A program made the position numbers and the translations under genes. A DNA stretch of 8,082 bases from contig JAENXO010000104.1 in assembly GCA_016649455.1 (NCBI GenBank), positions 1 to 8,082 on the forward strand. Reading direction: 5' to 3'. Positions 1 to 5,564 of this stretch are shown here, in pieces. This DNA comes from Gemmatimonadota bacterium. Lineage in GTDB: Bacteria > Gemmatimonadota > Gemmatimonadetes > Palauibacterales > Palauibacteraceae. Every line of letters starts with the position of its first letter. The stretch's first letter is position 1. A model generated the notes under the pieces. It had not been told where the DNA came from and made no database searches. It saw only the letters and a program-made list of their open reading frames with translations.

Positions 1-102
1 CAGAACATCGAAGCGGCTTCCGAGGAGATCGCGCTGCTGACTCGCGACATCAGGGAACGTCCAGACCACTATACGCAGGGGCTGAAGTTCTCGGTGTTCT
101 GA
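1..102 (+). CDS. C-terminus of an MCE/MlaD-like lipid-transport protein (5' end outside window)
   Basis: The first 33 codons of the window are open in frame 1 and end with TGA at 100-102. The peptide runs through an acidic, amphipathic helix-like stretch (EEIALLTRDIRERP) and finishes with GLKFSVF. MlaD/MCE-domain substrate-binding subunits of lipid ABC transporters commonly end this way, with a helical tail, then a short 'RxxPxxY' stretch and a terminal 'hydrophobic-S-V/L-F'. In that family the protein is anchored in the inner membrane and shuttles phospholipids across the periplasm. Only the tail is visible, with no MCE domain in the window, so the family call rests on this short C-terminal signature. 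The reading frame itself is convincing because it stays open and stops just before the convergent kinase gene. It is the only plus-strand gene in the window. Confidence 0.55.
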   Translation, partial: QNIEAASEEIALLTRDIRERPDHYTQGLKFSVF

Positions 103-126
103 ACCTCGAGGTAACGTCCGGCCCGC

Positions 127-1374
127 TCAGCCGGGCAGCAGCGGTCTGACGGCCAGGAACCACACCGCGAGCGCCGCCAGAAGCAGGGCGAGGACGACCT
201 TGGCGCTGGTCGACAGGAGTGGCCAGCTCCGGCCCTCGCTGCCATCAGCCACCTGCCACGCCCCGGTCTTCTGGACGCCCTCCTCCGGAGCGATTTCGAA
301 CGCCCACGCGAGCAGCAGGACCACGGGAATTCCCGCAAGTGCCAGTGCGAACAGGGGCCGCATTGCGATATCGAGCTTGATCAACGGCAAAACGATGTCA
401 GCCGCGGAGACCAGTGCGTACGCGACTCCCAAATATACGACGCCCGCGCTCCACACCTTTCGACGTCGCAATTCCTCCCAGAACGTCAGCTTGCCAAGCC
501 TGGCGTCAGTCGACCGAGATGGCGAATCCGGTACGCCGGCATCTGGATCTACAGACCCCCGGCTCAGTGCGGCTGCCATCTCCTCCGCCGACCCAAATCG
601 GTCGGCCGGAAGACGCGACAGCGACTTGAGCAGGACCGCGTCAACGCCGGGTGAGATCGACGGGCGGGTAGTCAACAGGGTGCCCGGCTCCTCGGTCAGC
701 CTCCGAGCCATCGTCGTCCGAGCCGTCCTGGAAGCGAACGGCGGCTCCCCGCAAAGCATTTCGCAGATCACGCAGGCGGCCGCATAGAGGTCGCTGCGGT
801 GGTCCAGCGGCTCTCCGCCAGCCTGCTCGGGGCTCATGTAGGATGGCGTCCCTACGACGACCCCCGTCGCCGTGAGACGATTTCCGCCCCCTTCCTCGAG
901 GGCCCGCGCTACGCCGAAGTCGGAAACCAATGCATGGTGAGCCGCGAGCAGGATGTTCGCCGGCTTGATATCACGATGCAGGACACCGTGAGAATGCGCA
1001 TACGCCAGCCCGTCGAGAATCTCGCGGCCGATACGAAGCGCTTCATCCACCGGAAGCATTCGATCGCGGGCCAGCCGGTCGCGAAGCGTTTCCCCCTCCA
1101 GCAGGGGGGAGACGTGAAACAGGAGTCCGTCCGCCTCTCCCGAATCATACAGCGGCAGGATGTGGGGGTGCGCGAGAGACGACACGAACTCGATTTCGCG
1201 CAGGAAGCGCTCCCGGCCGAGCACGGCCGTCACTTCCGGGTGAAGCACTTTCACGGCCACGTCACGGTGGTGGCGGAGATCCTCGGCCCGAAACACCGCT
1301 GAAGTCCCGCCACGACCGATCTCTTCGACGATCCGATACCGACCGTCCAGAGCCTCCCGGGCACGCTCAAGCAA
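127..1374 (-). CDS. Membrane-anchored Hanks-type serine/threonine protein kinase
   Basis: This 415-residue protein has a complete N-terminal kinase domain (about residues 12-270). The glycine loop is GRGGTSAVF (20-28), the ATP-binding lysine is K42 in VAVKVL, the catalytic loop is HRDIKPAN (133-140), DFG is at 152-154 and the activation-segment end is GTPSYMSPE (175-183). All catalytic residues are present, so it should phosphorylate Ser/Thr in target proteins. A variable linker follows, then FWEELRRRKV (298-307), two membrane segments (about 308-330 and 338-359), the signature LLAWAFEIAPEEGV, and a third membrane segment (about 391-409) ending six residues later. Related kinases often continue into TPR or beta-propeller repeats, and this one does not. 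It is last in the hisS-proS-nif3 unit, 30 nt after the nif3 stop. The start used here is TTG, but an upstream ATT at 1387-1389 fits the ribosome binding site and family N-terminus better. The substrate is unknown. Confidence 0.93.
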   Translation of the reverse strand: MLERAREALDGRYRIVEEIGRGGTSAVFRAEDLRHHRDVAVKVLHPEVTAVLGRERFLREIEFVSSLAHPHILPLYDSGEADGLLFHVSPLLEGETLRDRLARDRMLPVDEALRIGREILDGLAYAHSHGVLHRDIKPANILLAAHHALVSDFGVARALEEGGGNRLTATGVVVGTPSYMSPEQAGGEPLDHRSDLYAAACVICEMLCGEPPFASRTARTTMARRLTEEPGTLLTTRPSISPGVDAVLLKSLSRLPADRFGSAEEMAAALSRGSVDPDAGVPDSPSRSTDARLGKLTFWEELRRRKVWSAGVVYLGVAYALVSAADIVLPLIKLDIAMRPLFALALAGIPVVLLLAWAFEIAPEEGVQKTGAWQVADGSEGRSWPLLSTSAKVVLALLLAALAVWFLAVRPLLPG

Positions 1375-1386
1375 TCTGGTCGATGA

Positions 1387-1402
1387 AATGAGACCGACCT
1401 CC
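1387..1402 (-). promoter_or_regulatory. Ribosome binding site with ATT at optimal spacing upstream of the kinase gene
   Basis: A clear GGAGG (1398-1402) lies between the nif3 stop codon and the kinase gene. It is 8 nt upstream of an in-frame ATT (1387-1389) but 23 nt upstream of the TTG used as the conventional start. No ATG, GTG or CTG occurs in frame at a suitable distance. Starting at ATT would add five residues (M/I-S-S-T-R) before the conventional methionine, giving an N-terminus like the 'MS..LLxRLRxALxxRYRI' pattern common in these kinases. The Shine-Dalgarno sequence is seen directly. Use of ATT as a start is inference. Confidence 0.5.
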
Positions 1403-1404
1403 GT

Positions 1405-2163
1405 TCAGAGTCCCGTCGGATGATCCACGAAGGACCAGATCAGGTCGAAACGGCCGGCCAGCATTTCGGCCAGGGCCTTAACGCCCAGGACTTCCGTGGC
1501 GTAGTGTCCGCCATACACCACGTTCACTCCGAGCTCCACCGCATCGTGAAAGCTGTGGTGCGAGCCCTCTCCCGTGACGAACGTATCGAGCCCCGCTTCG
1601 TGCGCGTCCTCGATTGAAGAATCGGCCCCTCCCGAAATGATCCCGATGCGGCGCACGTGGGCGGGCCCGCCGCGAATCACGAAGGGAGGAGATCCGCACA
1701 CCTCCCCGATCCGGCCCGTCAACTCGTCCAGGGGAAGGTCCACCGCCGACCATACTCCGATGCCGTCCAACTCCCGCCAGCTCCCGAACCGACCCTCGAT
1801 CTCGAGTCCGAGGGCCCGGGCGAGGAGAACATTGTTGCCGAGCTCAGGGTGAACGTCGAGCGGAGCGTGGGCGCTGTAGAGAGCGAGGTCGGCGTCGAAC
1901 AGAGCCTTGAGACGACGGTAGGTTCTCCCGGTCACGGGAAGAGGATCCCCCCAGAACAGTCCATGGTGAACCAGCAGAAGCTGAGCACCTTCCTCCGCGG
2001 CGGCTTCTATCGTGGTCTGACACGCGTCCACCGCTGCACAGATCCGCTCCACCGGGGATCGGGCGTCCACCTGGAGACCGTTGCGGGCTCCAGGCGCATC
2101 GGGAACCCGGTCGACCTCCAGGTACTCGTCAAGGTACTCGACGATCTCATGAAGATCCGCCAC
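1405..2163 (-). CDS. Nif3-like dinuclear metal centre protein (YbgI/NIF3 family)
   Basis: This 252-residue protein matches the short, YbgI-sized form of the Nif3 family, without the extra middle domain of longer homologues such as Bacillus YqfO. The predicted metal ligands are all present: H66 and H67 in LLVHHGLFWG, D103 in SAHAPLD, and H220 and E224 in GGHYATE. Known family members form hexameric rings with a two-metal site in each subunit. Older labels ('GTP cyclohydrolase I type 2') are not well supported, and the true substrate is unsettled. The start is GTG, chosen because AAGGAGG lies 4 nt upstream and no better in-frame start is nearby. It lies 45 nt after the proS stop and 30 nt before the kinase start, so it is probably co-transcribed with both. 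Nothing in the sequence explains a link to aminoacylation. Confidence 0.95.
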   Translation of the reverse strand: MADLHEIVEYLDEYLEVDRVPDAPGARNGLQVDARSPVERICAAVDACQTTIEAAAEEGAQLLLVHHGLFWGDPLPVTGRTYRRLKALFDADLALYSAHAPLDVHPELGNNVLLARALGLEIEGRFGSWRELDGIGVWSAVDLPLDELTGRIGEVCGSPPFVIRGGPAHVRRIGIISGGADSSIEDAHEAGLDTFVTGEGSHHSFHDAVELGVNVVYGGHYATEVLGVKALAEMLAGRFDLIWSFVDHPTGL

Positions 2164-2208
2164 GCTGCCTCCTTCTGCGTACAGGGTCCGGGAGACGCGT
2201 ACCTGGAC

Positions 2209-3669
2209 TCAGTACGCCTTGGCCCGTACCACCTCGTACCGCGATTCGGCGCCGCACAGACACCGGGTGGGCGCCGGATCCGTCCGGAATTCCTCGTCCG
2301 GGATGACCCGGATCGTCGCCTTCGTCTCGTCCTTAACGCGAGATTCACATTCCTCGTCGCCGCACCAGCCGGTGAACACGAATCCTCCCTGGCCATCGAC
2401 AATCGAGCGGAACTCGTCCATCGACTCGACGCCCCGTACCGTGCTCGCCTCTCGCCGGTTCCGGGCGCCGGCCAGCAGCTCATCCTGCATCCGCACAAGG
2501 AGCGCCGGGATTTCATCGACCAGGGATTCGACCTGAATCGGCCGCTTCCGCTCTTCACCGTCCGGCGTGAATCGCCGGACCGACATCACCTGCCCCGCCT
2601 CCACGTCACGCGGCCCGACCTCGAGGCGCAACGGGACTCCGCGCCGCTCCCAGTCATAGTACTTGGCTCCCGGGTTCATGCCCTCCCGGACATCGAGCTT
2701 CGCGCGGACGTCGACTTCGGTCAGACGCGAGACGATATCCTCACCTGCCGCGAGCACGATCGACTTCTGGTCGTCGTTCCTCCAGATCGGGACGATGACG
2801 ACCTGAACCGGCGCCAGGCGCGGGGGAAGGATCAGTCCCATGTCGTCTCCGTGCGCCATGATCAGCGCACCGATCAATCGGGTCGAGACCCCCCAGGAGG
2901 TACTCCACACGTACTCATGCTCCCCGTCCTCCGTCTGGTACCGCACGTCGAACGCCTTGGCGAAATTCTGTCCCAGGTTGTGGCTCGTACCTGCCTGCAG
3001 CGCCTTGTTGTCCTTCATCAGTCCTTCAGTGGCGTAGGTGCGGACCGCACCCGCGAACTTCTCGGACTCCGACTTCAGTCCGGTGACTACCGGCATCGCC
3101 ATCCAGTCCTCCATGAAGGACCGGTAGACCCCCAGCATCCGCCGCGTCTCCTCTTCGGCCTCTTCCTGCGACGCGTGCGCAGTGTGCCCCTCCTGCCAGA
3201 GGAATTCCGTGGTGCGCAGAAACGGGCGTGTACGCATTTCCCACCGAACGACGTTGGCCCACTGATTCAGCAGGACGGGAAGATCCCGATACGACTGGAT
3301 CCAGTCACTCAAGATCGGCCAGATGATCGCTTCCGACGTCGGCCGGATGACGAGCGGCTCTTCGAGCTCCGCGCCTCCAGCGTGCGTCACCACCGCTACC
3401 TCCGGCGCGAATCCCTCCACGTGCTCAGCCTCGCGATCGAGAGCCGACTTCGGAAGAAACAGCGGGAAGTATGCGTTCTCGTGCCCCGTGGCCTTGAACA
3501 TCCCGTCCAGCGCCCCCTGGATCAGCTCCCAGATCCGATATCCATACGGGCGAATCACCATGCAGCCGCGGACCTGCGAGTGGCAAGCGAGCTCGGCCTG
3601 CTGGACGATCTCGTTGTACCAGGCCGAAAAGTCCTCTGCCTGCGGCGTCAGTCCCCTGTCGTTCCCCAT
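2209..3669 (-). CDS. proS: Prolyl-tRNA synthetase, archaeal/eukaryote-type (ProS type 3)
   Basis: This class II synthetase of 486 residues charges tRNA-Pro with proline in the cytoplasm. The N-terminus (LTPQAEDFSAWYNEIV) and motif 2 region (RWEMRTRPFLRTTEFLWQEGHTAH, of which 142-158 is the core) are diagnostic. Motif 3 is around STSWGVSTRLIGALIMAHGD (256-274). The anticodon-binding domain begins near APVQVVIVP (286-294). There is no 180-residue editing insertion between motifs 2 and 3 as in E. coli-type ProRS. Instead there is a C-terminal zinc-binding domain with C436, C441, C470 and C472, ending in AKAY. The terminal tyrosine is a known hallmark of this type. The second cysteine pair is spaced C-x-C. 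The start is ATG, with GGGAG only 3 nt upstream. It lies 50 nt after the hisS stop with no terminator between, so co-transcription with hisS is likely. Confidence 0.97.
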   Translation of the reverse strand: MGNDRGLTPQAEDFSAWYNEIVQQAELACHSQVRGCMVIRPYGYRIWELIQGALDGMFKATGHENAYFPLFLPKSALDREAEHVEGFAPEVAVVTHAGGAELEEPLVIRPTSEAIIWPILSDWIQSYRDLPVLLNQWANVVRWEMRTRPFLRTTEFLWQEGHTAHASQEEAEEETRRMLGVYRSFMEDWMAMPVVTGLKSESEKFAGAVRTYATEGLMKDNKALQAGTSHNLGQNFAKAFDVRYQTEDGEHEYVWSTSWGVSTRLIGALIMAHGDDMGLILPPRLAPVQVVIVPIWRNDDQKSIVLAAGEDIVSRLTEVDVRAKLDVREGMNPGAKYYDWERRGVPLRLEVGPRDVEAGQVMSVRRFTPDGEERKRPIQVESLVDEIPALLVRMQDELLAGARNRREASTVRGVESMDEFRSIVDGQGGFVFTGWCGDEECESRVKDETKATIRVIPDEEFRTDPAPTRCLCGAESRYEVVRAKAY

Positions 3670-3719
3670 GGTCTCCCGTTCATCGACGGCCGTCCCCGGC
3701 CACTGTCGTGGTTAGCGTG

Positions 3720-4994
3720 TCAGGCCTCGAGTAGCTTCTCGATCGAAAGGCGCGCCTCTTCGCCCGAAGCCATCGTCCGGACCAGGGCCACACCGGTCGC
3801 CGCCTCGTCGGGGCCGACGACGATTGCCCGCTCGGCTCCTGCCTGGTTCGCCGCCTTGAACTGTCGGCCGACGCTTCGGGAGGCGAAGTCGTACGCGACC
3901 CGCCGGCCCCGGTCCCTCAGTCCATGCGTGAGTCGCAACACGAGCGCTCTCTGCTCCGGCTCGACGCAGATGATGTAGTCGTCGATCGCGCTCGGCTCCG
4001 GCGGTACGAGACCCCGGGCCCGTAACAGCTCTCCGAGTACCACATCACCCATTCCGAACCCGAGCGCCGGCAGGTCCGGTCCCCCGACCGCGGCAAGCAG
4101 CTGGTCGTACCTCCCGCCACCGCAGATCGCCCGGAACTCGCCCCTGCGATCCCACAGTTCGAACACGGTGCCCGTGTAGTAGGCGAGTCCTCTGACCAGG
4201 CTCGGATCGAACTGGACGTAGGCCCCCAGTCCGAAGGACTCGAGGTTCTGAATCACTCGTCCCAGGCGCGCGGCGGCCTCCCGCACCAACGGAACGTCTC
4301 CGGCCACTGCAACCAGTTCATCCAGCTCGAGTTCCGCCAGATGGAGCAATCTGCGAGCCCCCTCCTCGCTGGCTCCCGCCGCCTGCAGGCGCTCGAGAAC
4401 CCAGTCTTCGCTCTCCCTGTCCAGCTTGTCGAGCGCTGCGAACGCCGGGCCGAGCCCTGCCTCGGAAACTCCGTGTGCGGTGAGCAGGCCACCCACCAGG
4501 CCGCGGTCCGAAATCCGGGCGACGAAATCTTCGGACGCGAGCCCGAACCCACGGAGCATATCTATGGCGGCGGCGACAATCTCGGAGTCGGCCAGGTCTC
4601 CCGATTCGCCCACGATGTCGAGATTCAACTGGAAGTGCTCGCGCAGGCGCCCCTTCTGCGGACGTTCGTACCGGAACAGCTGCGGAACGGAATACCAGCG
4701 AATCGGCTTCGGAAGACCGCCGGCCCGGGCTCCGACCATGCGAGCAAACGACGGAGTCATCTCCGGGCGGAGCGCCACCTCCCTGCCGCCCTGGTCGGTG
4801 AAGCGATACAGCTGTCCGACGATTTCCTCACCGGACTTCCGGACGTACAGATCGAGGGGCTCGAGCGGCGGACCGTCATACTCGACGAATCCGTACCGCT
4901 CGGCGACCGATCGCCATACCGCGACAATGTGCTTCCTGAGCGCCATCTGCTCGGGATAGAAATCGCGAAATCCGGGAAGGCTCGAAAGATCCAT
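3720..4994 (-). CDS. hisS: Histidyl-tRNA synthetase
   Basis: This 424-residue class II synthetase charges tRNA-His. It shows PGFRDFYPEQ at the N-terminus (7-16), RPEMTPSFAR (76-85), motif 2 with FRYERPQKGR (107-116) and the downstream HFQLNLDIVG, the histidine-binding signatures LVRGLAYYTGTVFE (266-279) and CGGGRYDQL (291-299), and motif 3 GFGMG (312-316). A C-terminal anticodon-binding domain follows from about residue 338. The complete histidine-binding motifs and anticodon domain argue against HisZ, the regulatory paralogue of histidine biosynthesis. Motif 2 lacks the FHQLG sequence of the E. coli enzyme, so it belongs to another HisRS subgroup. The ATG start has no visible Shine-Dalgarno sequence, and a promoter-like element lies 9 nt upstream, which suggests leaderless translation. 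It is the first gene after the terminator and heads the hisS-proS-nif3-kinase unit. Confidence 0.96.
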   Translation of the reverse strand: MDLSSLPGFRDFYPEQMALRKHIVAVWRSVAERYGFVEYDGPPLEPLDLYVRKSGEEIVGQLYRFTDQGGREVALRPEMTPSFARMVGARAGGLPKPIRWYSVPQLFRYERPQKGRLREHFQLNLDIVGESGDLADSEIVAAAIDMLRGFGLASEDFVARISDRGLVGGLLTAHGVSEAGLGPAFAALDKLDRESEDWVLERLQAAGASEEGARRLLHLAELELDELVAVAGDVPLVREAAARLGRVIQNLESFGLGAYVQFDPSLVRGLAYYTGTVFELWDRRGEFRAICGGGRYDQLLAAVGGPDLPALGFGMGDVVLGELLRARGLVPPEPSAIDDYIICVEPEQRALVLRLTHGLRDRGRRVAYDFASRSVGRQFKAANQAGAERAIVVGPDEAATGVALVRTMASGEEARLSIEKLLEA

Positions 4995-5003
4995 AGGCGG
5001 CGC

Positions 5004-5033
5004 AAGCTACGGGAATCCAAAGGGAGCGTGCAA
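5004..5033 (-). promoter_or_regulatory. Possible promoter for the hisS unit
   Basis: On the minus strand, TTGCAC (5028-5033) and TAGCTT (5004-5009) are separated by 18 nt. They lie between the intrinsic terminator and the hisS ATG. Each hexamer matches the sigma-70 consensus at only about three positions, but TAGCTT fits the TAnnnT pattern seen upstream of leaderless genes in some bacteria. It lies 9 nt from the start codon, so transcription could begin at or next to the ATG. Some promoter is expected here because the terminator should stop upstream transcription. The exact assignment is weak. Confidence 0.35.
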
Positions 5034-5034
5034 T

Positions 5035-5071
5035 AGAAAACGCCGCCCGGTTGCGGTCAGCCCGGGCGGCG
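5035..5071 (-). terminator. Intrinsic (rho-independent) terminator after the bacilliredoxin gene
   Basis: Read on the minus strand, a perfect 10-bp GC-rich stem (CGCCGCCCGG at 5062-5071 pairing with CCGGGCGGCG at 5041-5050) encloses an 11-nt loop. It is followed directly by TTTTCT (5035-5040). It lies about 65 nt past the stop of the bacilliredoxin gene and about 40 nt before the hisS start. It therefore ends the rodA-accD-folC-bacilliredoxin unit and separates it from the hisS unit. The adjacent T-run on one side fixes the orientation as minus, as no T-run follows on the plus strand. Confidence 0.88.
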
Positions 5072-5135
5072 TCCATTCAGCGGATTCGTCGTGAGCGGTG
5101 GGGCCGCATGAATCTCGCGGAGTCGAACGCCCCGC

Positions 5136-5564
5136 TCAGTCGCCCGAGCTGCAGTACCTGTCGTAGGCCTGTTTGAGATCGTCTGCAATCTCCGTCGCGT
5201 CTCGACTTTCGATCTCGTGCCGCTCGAGCATGAATACGTGCTCGCCATCACGAAACAGGGCGATCGACGGGCTCGACGGTCGGTACCCGACCATGTACTC
5301 GCGCGCCCGTTCCGTTGCTTCGAGATCCTGGCCCGCGAACACCGTGAGAAGCTTCTCCGGCTGAACTTCGTGGCCTGTAGCGATGGCCACTGCCGGACGA
5401 GCATTCCCGGCGGCACAGCCGCACACGGAATTGATGACGAGCAGAGCCGTGCCGCTCGCATCGGTCAGCGCCGCGTCGACGTCAGTAGCCGACAGGAGTT
5501 CCTCTGCACCGAGTCGTACGAGCTCGTCCCGCATCGGTCTCACGACTTCAGGATTGTATGGCAT
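5136..5564 (-). CDS. Bacilliredoxin-family thiol-disulfide protein (BrxA/BrxB, YphP/YqiW-like)
   Basis: This 142-residue protein has a thioredoxin-like fold pattern and the family's active-site signature NSVCGCAAGNARPAV, giving a CGC redox motif at C48-G49-C50. The rest follows the family: MPYNPEVVRPMRDELVRLG at the N-terminus, GQDLEATERAREY in the middle, and SPSIALFRDGE before the last strand. Bacillus homologues remove bacillithiol from oxidised protein thiols. Whether this organism makes bacillithiol or a related thiol cannot be told from this window. An extra cysteine, C138, lies near the C-terminus. The ATG start overlaps the folC stop by one base (TGATG), with GAGGGG 9 nt upstream, which indicates tight translational coupling to folC. 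It is the last gene before the intrinsic terminator. Confidence 0.93.
   Translation of the reverse strand: MPYNPEVVRPMRDELVRLGAEELLSATDVDAALTDASGTALLVINSVCGCAAGNARPAVAIATGHEVQPEKLLTVFAGQDLEATERAREYMVGYRPSSPSIALFRDGEHVFMLERHEIESRDATEIADDLKQAYDRYCSSGD

Noticed and set aside
103..112. Perfect 10-bp palindrome ACCTCGAGGT right after the plus-strand stop codon
   Set aside because: It is a single short palindrome with no second copy nearby and no promoter to act on, so chance is the better explanation.
121..136. Small GC hairpin (GCCCG, 6-nt loop, CGGGC) at the convergent gene ends, considered as a bidirectional terminator
   Set aside because: The stem is only 5 bp, no T-run follows on either strand, and it overlaps the kinase stop codon.
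3670..3719. GGCC-containing inverted repeat in the hisS-proS gap, considered as a terminator or attenuator
   Set aside because: The stem is short (GGCC pairs plus an interrupted GAC/GTC), with no T-run and no T-box-like features. The 50-nt gap is too short for a T-box leader.
1657..3978. A very long plus-strand open frame of 773 codons lying across nif3, proS and the end of hisS
   Set aside because: It runs antisense to three genes with clear conserved motifs, its product is rich in Arg, His, Pro and Leu with no recognisable domain, and such frames are expected opposite GC-rich genes with strong codon bias.
4341..5036. A 231-codon plus-strand frame opposite hisS running into its upstream region
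   Set aside because: Almost all of it is the antisense of well-conserved HisRS sequence. It has no family resemblance and its end falls beside the terminator by chance.
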